Positions 16,592 through 25,832 of a DNA stretch of 64,000 nt are shown one piece after another. The translations under genes and the position numbers were made by a program. The DNA lies in NCBI RefSeq assembly GCF_003688995.1, contig NZ_PENI01000031.1, positions 53,722 to 117,721 on the forward strand, read 5' to 3'. Below the pieces are notes generated by a model that saw nothing but the letters and a program-made list of their open reading frames with translations, made no database searches and was not told where the DNA came from. The DNA comes from Streptomyces shenzhenensis. Lineage in GTDB: Bacteria; Actinomycetota; Actinomycetes; Streptomycetales; Streptomycetaceae. Within the stretch, counting starts at the first letter, position 1. The number at the start of each line of letters is the position of its first letter.

Positions 16592-19500
16592 ATGTCCCGA
16601 GAAGGCACCATCTACCCCCTCTCCTCCTCGCAGGAGATCGTATGGCTGCACGAGCAGCTGCTCCCGGACAGTCGCGCCTACAACTCCACCGCCGTCCTGG
16701 ACCTCCACGGAGACCTCGACAGGGACGCCCTGGTGGCCGGCTGGGCCGAGGTGCTGCGCCGCCATCCCGGGCTGCGTCTCGAACTCGTCGCCCGGAAACA
16801 CGGCCTGCCCGCCCAGCGGTTCAGCGAGAACGCCGTCCCCCGGGTCCGCGAGATGGACCTCTCGGCGGAGCAGGACCCGGAGTCCGCGTTCGCCGCGCTG
16901 GTACGGGAAGAGGCGGGGATCCCGATGGACACCTACGAGGCACCCCTGGTGCGGTGGTGCCTGGCGCGGATGGCACCCTGCTACCACCGACTCATCCACG
17001 TGGAGCACCATCTGGTGCACGACGGGCGGTCGTTCATCATCGCGTTACGGGACCTGTTCACGTTGTACCGGGCCCGGCTGCTCGGCGAGACACCCGTGCT
17101 GCCCACCCCCCGCAGCTACGAGGAGCACTTGCAGGAGCAGGCCCGGGCCGAGGTCGCGGAGGCGAGCCTGCGCTACTGGAAGGAGGAACTGAGGGACGTC
17201 CCGCACGAGATCACCTTCCCCGGCCTCGGCCGGCCCGACGCCGAGCGGCGGCACAACGGCGCGCAGCTGCGGCAGAGTCTGGACCCCCGACTCGTGGAGC
17301 GTCTCACCGCGCACTGCGCCCGCGCCGGACACACCCCGTACTCGACGATGCTCGCCCTCTTCGGGGAACTGATGCGCCGGCACACCGGTCGCAGGGACTT
17401 CCTCGTCGGCACCGCCACAGGCAACCGCCTGCCGGGCTGGGAGGAGAGCGTCGGCATGTTCGTGAACACGATCCCCGTGCGTCTGCGGCCCGATCCGGAC
17501 GCGTCGGCGGAGGACACGGTCGACGAGGTCACCGACGTGCTGATGCGCGGGCTGCCCCACTCGGGAGTGCCCGTCCAGGAGTTGACGCGGGCACTCGGTC
17601 TCCACACGGACGGTACGCGCAACCCGATGTTCAACGTCATGTTCAGCGCCCACGACACGCCCCTGCCCCAGATCGAGCTGCCGGGCCTGGAGATGTCGAT
17701 GGCCGAGGCATTCAACGCCGGGACCACCCGGGATTTCGACCTCGACGTGGTGGCCATTCCCCACGAACGCGCCATCACGGGGAGCAACGGCCGGCCGGGA
17801 ACGGGCATGACGCTGGTGTGGGACTACGACGCCGACGTTTTCGCGGACGGGGCCATCGAGCAGCTGTCGCAGCGGTTCGCGGGCCTGCTGGAGAGCTATC
17901 TCGACCGGCCGGACACCGTACTCGCCTCCCTCACCACGACACCCCGTCGCGCAGCGCCCCCCGAGGCGCTGCCGGACGCGGCGGACACCGCGGCGCCGAA
18001 CCGGAGCCCCGTCGTGGTCGACCCCTGCGCGAAGGACGCGGCGGCCACCGCCCTCGTCAGCGGGCCTCGGACGTGGACGTACGCGGACCTCGACCGCGAG
18101 GTGACCACGCTGGCCGACCGCCTGGACCGCGCCGGAGTGACCCCGGGCCGCCCGGTGGCCGTCGTACTGCCGCGCGGCGCGGACAGTGTCACTGCCCTCC
18201 TCGCCTGCCTGCGCACAGGCGGGGTGTACGCGCCGCTGTCGCCTGACGACCCCCGGCCCCGGCTCGCGCAACTGCTGGACCGCCTCCGCCCCGCGCTCGT
18301 GCTCGCGACGCGGGAGAGCGCCCTCGCCCTGCCCATCGAGGGCCCTCCCGTCGGCATCCTGGACGGCGGAGAGTTCCCGAAGGCCGTACCCGGCCGGCAG
18401 CTCGAGGACACCGCGTACATCGTGCACACCTCCGGTTCGACCGGGCTGCCCAAGCCGGTGATGGTCGCCCGAAAGGAGTTGGACACCTACCTGGCCGGGA
18501 TCGGCGAACGGCTCGCCCTCACCCCCCGCGACCGGGTGCTGGTGTTCGCCAAGCCCTCCTTCGACCAGAACCTGGAGGACGTGCTCGGCACGCTCGCCGC
18601 AGGGGCCGCCCTTGTCCTGCCGCAGCGCGAGGTACCCACTGCGGACGAACTCGTCGCCGTGCTCGCGGGGCGGCAGGTGAGTGTCGTCAACCTGCCGACG
18701 AGCTACTTCCTCAGCGTGCGGGACCGGCTGGCGGAGGCGTGGCGGGAGGCCCGGTGGTCGCCCAGGACCGTGGTGCTGGGCGGTGAACGCCTCCCCGTCG
18801 ACGCGCTCAGCGAGTGGGTGCATCCCGACACCACCCTGCTGAACGCCTACGGGGTCACCGAGACGACCGTCACCTCGATCACGCACACCATCACCGCGGA
18901 CGACATCACCCGGGGCGGCGAGGCCCCGTTGGGCACCGCGATCAGCGGCGTGGACGTGCACGTCCTCGACGAGGGCATGTATCCCCTGCCCGACGGTGCG
19001 ATCGGTGAAATCGCCATCGGCGGGGGCACGTTGGCCCTCGGCTACCTGGACAACGAACAGGCGACCAAGGAACGCTTCGTGACCCTGCCCACCCTCGGCG
19101 GGGCGCGGGTCTACCGCACCGGCGACCGGGGCTACCGAGACCTGCGCGGGCTGCTCCACTTCCTGGGCCGGCAGGACAACCAGATCAAACTCCGCGGCCA
19201 CCGCATCGAACTGGAGGAGATCGAGGTCGCCGCCTCGGCCGAGCTCGGCGGCCGCTCGTGCGCCGTCGTCCTGTACGACGACCCCGACACCGGCCCCGCC
19301 CTCACGGGCTTCGTCGGAGGTGGCGATCCCCTTGACACGAACGCCCTGCACGACGCGCTGGCCCGGCGGCTTCCCGCGGTGTTCCTGCCCGCCCGGTGGA
19401 TCGCCCTTGACACACTGCCGTCACTGGTGGGCGGCAAACCCGATCGCGCCGCCCTGACCCGGCTCGCCGCCGACACGCCGCGGGAGGAGAGCCCGCGGGC

Positions 19501-19750
19501 CACCGGGACCGAACAGGTCTTCACCGACCCCGGCCAGGCACTGCTCGCCGAGGGCTGGCAGGAGGTACTGGGACACGACCGGTTCACCCCCGCCTCGCAC
19601 TTCTTCCAGGTCGGCGGCCACTCGCTCGTCGCGGCCCAGCTCGCGGCCTGGCTCGAACCCCGGATCGGCTTCCGGCCGCCCCTGCGCAAGCTGTTCCAGC
19701 ACCCGGTCCTCGCCGACCAGGCGCGCGTCCTGACGGAGGGACCGGCATGA
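16592..19750 (+). CDS. NRPS module, C-A-PCP
   Basis: 1052 residues. C domain about 1-430 with an intact HHLVHDG (about residue 138) and a GMFVNTIPVRL motif; A domain about 460-930 with VHTSGSTGLPKPVM (about 612), AYGVTETTV, YRTGDRG and GGKPDRAAL; PCP about 960-1045 with FFQVGGHSLVAAQL (Ser near 1011). There is no thioesterase or epimerase. The pocket residues read by eye are D-Q-E-N-V-G-A-V-T-K; Glu at the third position is common in domains activating basic amino acids such as Orn, Lys or Arg, which is a hint only. It overlaps the dehydrogenase gene by ATGA. Confidence 0.92.
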   Translation: MSREGTIYPLSSSQEIVWLHEQLLPDSRAYNSTAVLDLHGDLDRDALVAGWAEVLRRHPGLRLELVARKHGLPAQRFSENAVPRVREMDLSAEQDPESAFAALVREEAGIPMDTYEAPLVRWCLARMAPCYHRLIHVEHHLVHDGRSFIIALRDLFTLYRARLLGETPVLPTPRSYEEHLQEQARAEVAEASLRYWKEELRDVPHEITFPGLGRPDAERRHNGAQLRQSLDPRLVERLTAHCARAGHTPYSTMLALFGELMRRHTGRRDFLVGTATGNRLPGWEESVGMFVNTIPVRLRPDPDASAEDTVDEVTDVLMRGLPHSGVPVQELTRALGLHTDGTRNPMFNVMFSAHDTPLPQIELPGLEMSMAEAFNAGTTRDFDLDVVAIPHERAITGSNGRPGTGMTLVWDYDADVFADGAIEQLSQRFAGLLESYLDRPDTVLASLTTTPRRAAPPEALPDAADTAAPNRSPVVVDPCAKDAAATALVSGPRTWTYADLDREVTTLADRLDRAGVTPGRPVAVVLPRGADSVTALLACLRTGGVYAPLSPDDPRPRLAQLLDRLRPALVLATRESALALPIEGPPVGILDGGEFPKAVPGRQLEDTAYIVHTSGSTGLPKPVMVARKELDTYLAGIGERLALTPRDRVLVFAKPSFDQNLEDVLGTLAAGAALVLPQREVPTADELVAVLAGRQVSVVNLPTSYFLSVRDRLAEAWREARWSPRTVVLGGERLPVDALSEWVHPDTTLLNAYGVTETTVTSITHTITADDITRGGEAPLGTAISGVDVHVLDEGMYPLPDGAIGEIAIGGGTLALGYLDNEQATKERFVTLPTLGGARVYRTGDRGYRDLRGLLHFLGRQDNQIKLRGHRIELEEIEVAASAELGGRSCAVVLYDDPDTGPALTGFVGGGDPLDTNALHDALARRLPAVFLPARWIALDTLPSLVGGKPDRAALTRLAADTPREESPRATGTEQVFTDPGQALLAEGWQEVLGHDRFTPASHFFQVGGHSLVAAQLAAWLEPRIGFRPPLRKLFQHPVLADQARVLTEGPA

Positions 19751-20919
19751 CGGCACTGCCCTCCTCGGTGCTGGAACGGGAGCACCGCGACCTCGTCGCC
19801 GGCTTCGAGTCCTTCATCCGCAGGGAACTCGTACCGCTCGCCGCCGAGGTGCCCGAGCCCGTCGACGGACCCCCCAGGGACCTGCGCGACTATGTGCGCA
19901 AGCGGTCCGCCGCCCTCGGCTTCTACGGCGCGGAGTACCCGGAGCACATGGGCGGCTCCGGCATGCCGGTCACGGCTCTGGTGCAACTCCACCACGCGGC
20001 GGGCGCGAGCGGCTGCTCCCTGGCCCCGTACGCCCTCGCCGGCCCGGACGGCCCCAGCTGGCTGCTGACCCATGGCACACCCCGGCAGATACAGGACTAC
20101 CTCGTGCCGATGGTGCGCGGCGAGAAGCTGCGGTGCCTGGCGATGACCGAACCGGGCTCCGGCTCCGACGCGTTCACCATCACGACCAAGGCCGAACGCG
20201 ACGGCGACGACTGGGTGTTGACCGGACGCAAGACGTTCGTCAGCAACGCGGGCCACGCCGACTACGCCATCGTCATCGCCGACGTGGCGGACAGCGGTTC
20301 CCGGGCGGGTGGCGCCACCGCGTTCATCATGGCACTCGACCACCCCGGACTCCGCAGGGGACAGCGGTACTTCGGCATGACGGGCGAACCGCTGTTCGAA
20401 CTCGTCCTGGAACAGGTGCGGGTGCCGATGAGTGCGCTGATCGGCGAGGAGGACGGCATCGGCGCCTCCGTGGAGTTCGCCATGGACAGCCTCGCCTACG
20501 GGCGCCTGATGGTCGCGGCCCAGTGCAACGGCATCGCCGAGTACGCCCTGAAGGCCGGCGTCGAATTCGCCCGCCAGCGGCAGGCGTTCGGCCAGGTCAT
20601 CGGCTCCTATCAGCACGTCCAGGAACACCTCGTCACCAGCCACGCCGGCGTCGAGACCGCCAAGCTCCTCACCCTGGCCTGCGCCGAACTCGTCGACAGG
20701 GGAGAGGAGAGCGGCGAGAACGCCGCGCTGGCCAAACTCGTGGCCTCCCAGACCGCGACCGACGTCGTCGACCGCTCGCTCCAGGTGCACGGCGCCACGG
20801 GATACGTGCGCGGTCATCCCCTGGAGTACCTGTACCGCCACATCCGCATGATGACGATCATCGAAGGCACCTCCGAGGTGCAGAAGGTGATCGTCGCCCG
20901 CGCCATGGGACTCGGCTGA
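19747..20919 (+). CDS. Acyl-CoA dehydrogenase family flavoprotein (probable aminoacyl- or acyl-PCP dehydrogenase)
   Basis: 390 residues of the ACAD fold: CLAMTEPGSGSDAFTI flavin-binding loop, GRKTFVSNAGHADYAI, FGQVIGSYQHVQ, LQVHGATGYVRGHPLEY, and the catalytic Glu in IIEGTSEVQ (about residue 372). Flavoproteins of this kind in NRPS operons oxidise PCP-bound acyl groups, for example prolyl-PCP to pyrrolyl-PCP. Placement between a C-A-PCP and an A-PCP gene, with ATGA coupling to the former, supports a carrier-bound substrate. The exact substrate is unknown. Confidence 0.88.
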   Translation: MTALPSSVLEREHRDLVAGFESFIRRELVPLAAEVPEPVDGPPRDLRDYVRKRSAALGFYGAEYPEHMGGSGMPVTALVQLHHAAGASGCSLAPYALAGPDGPSWLLTHGTPRQIQDYLVPMVRGEKLRCLAMTEPGSGSDAFTITTKAERDGDDWVLTGRKTFVSNAGHADYAIVIADVADSGSRAGGATAFIMALDHPGLRRGQRYFGMTGEPLFELVLEQVRVPMSALIGEEDGIGASVEFAMDSLAYGRLMVAAQCNGIAEYALKAGVEFARQRQAFGQVIGSYQHVQEHLVTSHAGVETAKLLTLACAELVDRGEESGENAALAKLVASQTATDVVDRSLQVHGATGYVRGHPLEYLYRHIRMMTIIEGTSEVQKVIVARAMGLG

Positions 20920-20940
20920 GCTTCCCGGACCGGAGGAACC

Positions 20941-22791
20941 GTGAACGACACCCCGCACGTGACGACTCCGCCGCGCCCGGCGGACCTCAGCATCGCCCAC
21001 AGCGATCCCGCGGTCCGGCACACCGGGGGCCGCGGCGCCGACCCGGTGCTCGCCGACTTCGAGGACCGGGTGCGGCACACCCCTGGGGCGATGGCGGTCG
21101 ACGACCGAGGACGCGACTGGACCTACAGCGAATTGAGCACGGCCGCCGACACCGTTGCCGACGCGCTGCGTCCCGGAGTCCGTCCCGGGGACGTCGTGGC
21201 CATGTGCCTTGAGCACTCAGCGCTGCTCACCGCGGCCACTGTCGCCCTCGCCCGCCTCGGCGCCGTACACGTACTGCTCGCGGCGCGGCCCCCCGAGAGC
21301 CGGCTGCTCGCCCTCGCCGAAGCGGTCCGGCTCACCTGCGTCCTCGGTGATCCCGGCCAGGCCCTGCCACTCGACACCACCACCGTCGACGTGCCGGGAC
21401 CCGCGGGGACCGTGCAACGGCTGCGGGTGAACACACCCCCGCACGACACCTCCGCGACACGCCTGCCGCCCGGCGCCCGGTACGCCGTGCTCACCTCCGG
21501 ATCCACCGGAATCCCGAAGGTCGTCCTCGTCGGCGCGGACTCCCTCGCCCGCGTCGTCGCCTGGTACCGCGACCGGGCCGGCCTCGGCACCGGCGCCCGG
21601 CAGAGCCTCTTCATGCACACCGCCTTCGACCCGCACTTCCTGGAACTGTGGTCCGGTCTGTCGTCCGGCGCCACCCTCGTCGTCGCGCCGCAGGAGGCGC
21701 GCGGCGACGCGGCGGCGGTCACCGACTGGTGGACCCGGTCCCGCGTCACCTCCGCGGTGCTGCCCACGCCGCTCGCCGAGACCGTCCTGGACCGCGCCTG
21801 GCCGGCAGAGGTTCCCCTGAAATACCTGTGCATCGGCGGCGACCGGCTGCGGCGCAGGCCCGGCACCGATGTCACCGCACAGGTGGACAACGTGTACGGG
21901 CCCACGGAGGCGACCATCGCCACGACCTTCCACCCCCTCGACCCGGCCGAGGCCGGCGCCACCGGGGCACCCCCCATCGGGCGGCCCCTGGGCGGCGCCA
22001 TCGCCTACGTCACCGACGCCGACGGCGCCCTCGTGCCCCGCGGCACACCGGGCGAACTGCGCATCGGCGGGCCGGTCCTCGCGCTCGGCTACCTCGACGA
22101 GGAGCTCACGGCCCAGCGCTTCCCGGTAGCCCCCGCGGGAAGCGGCGACAGCGGACGCGTGTACCGCACCGGCGACCGCGTCGTGATGGGCCCCGACGGG
22201 GTCCTCGACTTCCTCGGCCGCATGGACGACCAGCTGAAGATCAGCGGCGTGCGCGTCGAACCCGGCGAGATCGAGGCCGCACTCGAGAGCGACGCACGAG
22301 TGAGCCGGGCCGTCGTCGCCTCCCGCGGCGGCGACAAGGTCCTCGCCTTCGTCCTCGCCGTGCCGGGCGAGAAACCCGACGCCGCCGACCTCCTCGCCCA
22401 CGCCGCCCGCAGACTGCCCGAACAGGTCGTCCCCGCGCGCGTCCGGATCGTCGACGCGTTCCCGTACGACGCCAACGGCAAGGTCGACCGCAAGGCGCTG
22501 CTCGCCGAGGAGGAGCAGCGCACCGGCGCCGGCCTGCACGACGGCAGCGCCACAGCGGACGAACGTCGCGTGCTGGAGCACTGCCGCAGCATCCTCGACA
22601 ACCCCACCCTCGGCCTCGACGACAACTTCGCCCGCGCGGGCGGCGCGTCCATCGACGTGGCCCGACTGCTCACCCAGCTCGAACACGACTGCGGCGTGCG
22701 CCTGCGCGCCTCCCAGGTGATGCGCCAGCCGCACCTGCGCGCCATCGCCGCACTGCTCGCGGCCGAGAAGGCCGGCCGGCTGCCCGTCTGA
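20941..22791 (+). CDS. NRPS A-PCP didomain protein
   Basis: 616 residues, GTG start with GGAGGA upstream. A domain: LTSGSTGIPKVVLV (about residue 183), YGPTEATIAT, YRTGDRV, GRMDDQLKISGVRVE and NGKVDRKAL. The C-terminal carrier has FARAGGASIDVARL, in which the pantetheine Ser is kept (about residue 569) but the usual GGHS/GGDS reads GGAS. Pocket residues by eye are D-P-L-V-C-G-V-I-A-K, not a code I can assign. Adjacent to the ACAD gene, the pair resembles the A-PCP-dehydrogenase sets that make unsaturated or aromatised acyl starters, but proline activation is not shown. Confidence 0.88.
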   Translation: MNDTPHVTTPPRPADLSIAHSDPAVRHTGGRGADPVLADFEDRVRHTPGAMAVDDRGRDWTYSELSTAADTVADALRPGVRPGDVVAMCLEHSALLTAATVALARLGAVHVLLAARPPESRLLALAEAVRLTCVLGDPGQALPLDTTTVDVPGPAGTVQRLRVNTPPHDTSATRLPPGARYAVLTSGSTGIPKVVLVGADSLARVVAWYRDRAGLGTGARQSLFMHTAFDPHFLELWSGLSSGATLVVAPQEARGDAAAVTDWWTRSRVTSAVLPTPLAETVLDRAWPAEVPLKYLCIGGDRLRRRPGTDVTAQVDNVYGPTEATIATTFHPLDPAEAGATGAPPIGRPLGGAIAYVTDADGALVPRGTPGELRIGGPVLALGYLDEELTAQRFPVAPAGSGDSGRVYRTGDRVVMGPDGVLDFLGRMDDQLKISGVRVEPGEIEAALESDARVSRAVVASRGGDKVLAFVLAVPGEKPDAADLLAHAARRLPEQVVPARVRIVDAFPYDANGKVDRKALLAEEEQRTGAGLHDGSATADERRVLEHCRSILDNPTLGLDDNFARAGGASIDVARLLTQLEHDCGVRLRASQVMRQPHLRAIAALLAAEKAGRLPV

Positions 22792-22827
22792 CGGACACCA
22801 GAGCCCGGCACGTCCACCGCGCCGGGC

Positions 22828-23130
22828 ACCGCGGCCCTCCCGCTGGTCAGGGACCCGAAGCCCTACGAGGGCGTCCTCGCCCCCAACCTGTTCGGCGACA
22901 TCATCAGCGACATCGGCGCCGCCCTGATGGGCGGACTCGGCCTGGCGTCGAGCGTCAGCATCTGCCCGGAGACCGGCTTCGCACTGTGCGAACCGGTCCA
23001 CGGCAGCGCCCCCGACGCCTGCGGCAAGGCGGCGACACCCGACCTGGGCGGCACCGGGACCACCCGGCAGTTCATGGCCGAGGTCACGGACCTGATCGAG
23101 CGGAGGCTCACCGCCGTGTGGGCACCGGGG
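22828..23130 (+). pseudogene. Isopropylmalate/isocitrate dehydrogenase family relic
   Basis: The plus-strand frame reads APNLFGDIISDIGAALMGGL, then SSVSICPETGFALCEPVHGS and GKAATPDLGGTGTTRQFM. These are the metal-binding and NAD-binding regions and the C-terminal end of the beta-decarboxylating dehydrogenase family. The N-terminal two thirds is missing and the segment between CEPVHGSAPD and the C-terminal piece is shortened, so this is a relic. No start or RBS is available. Confidence 0.75.
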
Positions 23131-23283
23131 ACGTTGCCACCGGCGGCCACGAACAGGCTCGCGCCACCGACCCTGCACGGCGGGTGCGGCAGCAGCACTC
23201 CGTGCCCGAGTACCTGGGTGCGGCCACTCCCGTACCAGGAGCACAAGTACGGCCGTGGCGAGCGCTGTGAACAGACGGCCCAT
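23131..23283 (-). other. Possible 5' end of a secreted small protein (truncated)
   Basis: An ATG at 23281-23283 on the minus strand sits 6-7 bases after AGGAGA and begins MGRLFTALATAVLVLLVRE, like a signal peptide. The frame then becomes Arg/Pro-rich and runs antisense through the dehydrogenase relic, so the mature part is probably lost. It lies 57 bp downstream of the end of the SARP gene and reads in the same direction. Confidence 0.3.
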
Positions 23284-23340
23284 CTCAAATCTCCTCTGCG
23301 TCCGGTCCGTTGGACCCGCTGCCGCTTGCCTCTGCCGTGG

Positions 23341-25224
23341 TCAACGAGTGCTATCGGCAGCGCTCCGCCCGTCCAGTGCTCCGACCCCGGTCCCGGACCG
23401 AACATTGTTCGCCCCCGTCAACTCGGCCGCGTAATCGCACAGCAGAGGATGCATGCGGTAGCGGCCCGGCGTCGCCTCGGCCAGCAGCGACGCCTCCTTG
23501 AGCTCCTGCACGACGGCGTCCGTATGGAGGGCGGACATCCCGAGCCGGCCGGCGACATCGGCGAGCGTGACCTCGATGCCTCGAAATCCCGCAAACAGGC
23601 GGAAGAGCTGCGCGGCTCTGCCGGACAGCGCCTCGTACGAACCCGCGAAGGCCCCACGCAGATCAGTGGCGGCGTCCCTGCCGATCCGGAAGGCGTCCAG
23701 CGAGCCGTGCGTGTCGTCGAGGCCCCGCGCGACGGCGCCCAGCGGCCTGTCCGTCCCGTCCCCCGCCTGGGCCGCCACCACGGCCAGGGCCAGAGGCAGA
23801 CGTCCGCAGCGGTCGGCGATCGCGTCCAGGACAGGACGCACCGCAGGCCGACCGCGTCCTGCCAAGCGCTCGGCGAGGAAGGCCCTGGCCTCGGTCGGCG
23901 TGAACTCCGCGAGTACGACGCGCCGCACGTTGTGCGTCACCACGAGCCCTGTCGCCTGCACCCGGCTGGTGACGAGCACGACACTGCTGGCCGCGCCGGG
24001 CAGCAGCATGCGGATCTGCTCCGTGTCCCGGGCGTTCTCCAGGAGAACGAGGTACCTCCTGCCGGCCAGAAGCGAGCGGAAGAGCGACGCGCGTTCATCC
24101 GCCTCCGCGGGAAGGGCCGCGGCCGGAACGCCGACGCCGGCCAAGAGCCGTTTCAGCGCCTCCATCACGGTCATGGGAGGACCCGAAGAACCCGGTCCGC
24201 CCAGATCCAGAAAGAGCTGTCCGTCCGGGAAGCCGGGAGCGAGACGGTGAGCACAGTGCAGGGCGAGCGTCGTCTTTCCCACCCCGGGCATGCCCTCGAC
24301 GACCAGCACCGCGACGCCCTCCCTCACGGCGTCGACCAGGCGGGAGATCGTGCCCACCCGTCCCGTGACGACTGGGGCCTTCGGTAACTGAGCCGGCTGC
24401 GGCGGGCTGAAACCGGTGCGCGTGGGACGGGTCGCCGGCCCTTCGGCGCTGGGTGCGGCCTCGTTCTCCTCGGGCCACAGGAGGGTCTCGTCACGGTCGA
24501 GGATGCGTCGCTGCGTCAGGCACAGACTCGGCGAGGGCTCGACGCCCAGCTGCTCTCTGAGCAGCTCCCTGGTCTCCCGGAAGACGGCCAAGGCGTCGGC
24601 CTGCCGGTTCGCACGGTACAGACACGTCATCAACAAGTCGCGAAGCCCCTCGTCCAGAGGGTTCTCGGCCGTCAGCTCGAACAGGTCAGCGGCGACCTCA
24701 TGGTGCGCTCCGAGCGCCATCCTGCACCGCAGCAGCGCACTCTGCGCTGCCAGACGCGACTCGGTGAGCCACCGTCGTCTGGAGTCGGCGAACGGCCCCG
24801 GGATGCCGGCCAGCGGTTCGCCCCGCCACAGCCGCAGGCCCGCTTCGTAGAGCGAAGCGGCCTTCCGCGGATGGCCTGACAGCCGCTCGGCCTGGGCACG
24901 CGCCACGCACCGTCGGAACTCTTCGAGGTCGACGACATCGTCGTCGACGCTGAGCGCGTAAGCCCGGTCGGGAGTTCGGGGTAGACCGATTCCCGTCGTT
25001 TTCAAAGCCTTCCGGAGAAGGTATACGTGCGTGCGCACCGTTTCGGAGGCGGTGCGCGGCGGGCCGTCGCCCCACAGAGCCTCGACGAGTTTCCCGGTAC
25101 TGAGCTTCCTTCCGCTGGAGAGGAGCAGCGCGGCGAAGATGGCGCGCTGTTTCGGACTGGTTACTTTTGTCTCGATCCCGGCATGATGCAACGCAAGCGG
25201 GCCTAAGACGCTCACGGTGAACAA
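23341..25224 (-). CDS. SARP-family activator with NB-ARC ATPase domain, TTA-containing
   Basis: 627 residues. An OmpR-like winged helix (residues about 15-95, GKLVEALWGDGPPRTASETVR) and a bacterial transcriptional activation domain (about 100-250, FRRCVARAQAE and WRGEPLAGIPGPFAD) identify an AfsR/DnrI-type SARP. It is followed by an NB-ARC unit with P-loop GMPGVGKTTLALH near residue 310; no long TPR tail. Start is TTG or the in-frame GTG four codons on. Codon 7 (25204-25206) is TTA, the rare leucine codon read by the bldA tRNA, implying developmental control. It lies next to and opposite the NRPS operon and is its probable activator. Confidence 0.9.
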   Translation of the reverse strand: MFTVSVLGPLALHHAGIETKVTSPKQRAIFAALLLSSGRKLSTGKLVEALWGDGPPRTASETVRTHVYLLRKALKTTGIGLPRTPDRAYALSVDDDVVDLEEFRRCVARAQAERLSGHPRKAASLYEAGLRLWRGEPLAGIPGPFADSRRRWLTESRLAAQSALLRCRMALGAHHEVAADLFELTAENPLDEGLRDLLMTCLYRANRQADALAVFRETRELLREQLGVEPSPSLCLTQRRILDRDETLLWPEENEAAPSAEGPATRPTRTGFSPPQPAQLPKAPVVTGRVGTISRLVDAVREGVAVLVVEGMPGVGKTTLALHCAHRLAPGFPDGQLFLDLGGPGSSGPPMTVMEALKRLLAGVGVPAAALPAEADERASLFRSLLAGRRYLVLLENARDTEQIRMLLPGAASSVVLVTSRVQATGLVVTHNVRRVVLAEFTPTEARAFLAERLAGRGRPAVRPVLDAIADRCGRLPLALAVVAAQAGDGTDRPLGAVARGLDDTHGSLDAFRIGRDAATDLRGAFAGSYEALSGRAAQLFRLFAGFRGIEVTLADVAGRLGMSALHTDAVVQELKEASLLAEATPGRYRMHPLLCDYAAELTGANNVRSGTGVGALDGRSAADSTR

Positions 25225-25393
25225 GTCAACCTGCCCAGGGGGTGGGGGATGATTTCAACGACGACATGGAGCAGCGCGCCCAACGCGGGTACGGACACGT
25301 CGACAGGGACCGGGTGCTTCGGCCGGCCATGCGGTCGACGGCGGGCGAAACGGCGCTGAACGAAAGGATTCGGGGAACCGGACCGTTACGGGG

Positions 25394-25443
25394 ACGACGC
25401 ACAAAATCGTAGTCGGGTCGGGGCGTAACGACGCAACGACGCA
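25394..25443. promoter_or_regulatory. Repeats upstream of the SARP gene
   Basis: Three copies of ACGACGCA occur at 25394-25401, 25428-25435 and 25436-25443, and CGTTACG (about 25384-25390) is mirrored by CGTAACG (25424-25430). They lie 170-220 bp upstream of the SARP start in a stretch of lower GC. They could be regulator sites; spacing does not match the 11-bp periodic heptamers of classic SARP boxes. Confidence 0.3.
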
Positions 25444-25832
25444 AAACCGTCACAGTCCGGGAGTGATCCCGCTGATATTACGGCTGGTGGTCGTGCTGAT
25501 GTGGATCGCTAAAAGGCGCTAAAGGGTGTCCCATAATCGACCTGTAGGTATGTCGAGGCATGCCAGGCAGCCGGCGCGGGTCCGCCGGACGGCTTGGCTG
25601 CCACCGCTCTCCGGGCGGAAGCTCCGGGTGAAGGCCCGTTCGCCCATGGCCGTCCTCGCGGCCCAAACGGCGTTGCTGACGCCGGCGTCTGTCGTCCAGA
25701 TCGCCCTCGACCTGCCGGCTGGATGCCGATGCCCGTGCTCACCGGAGCCGACCCGACCACACGACGCCTCCTCGCCCATCGCAGCGACCCCGGCCGCGAT
25801 CCGGGACCAAACGCGAGAGACGGGCCAGAGTC
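25444..25832. other. Intergenic region, nothing recognised
   Basis: About 390 bp between the SARP upstream repeats and the end of the metallo-hydrolase relic. Several open frames exist but none resembles a known protein. No inverted repeat strong enough to call a terminator was seen. Confidence 0.35.

Noticed and set aside
17045..19351. 768-residue minus-strand open frame antisense to the C-A-PCP gene
   Set aside because: It is a shadow of high-GC coding sequence: Gly/Arg/Asp/Val-rich, no start with RBS, no family motifs, while the plus strand has every NRPS motif.
20941..22791. Proline-activating A domain for pyrrole formation
   Set aside because: Tempting because of the adjacent ACAD, but the hand-read pocket residues do not match proline codes known to me, so only a generic A-PCP call is made.
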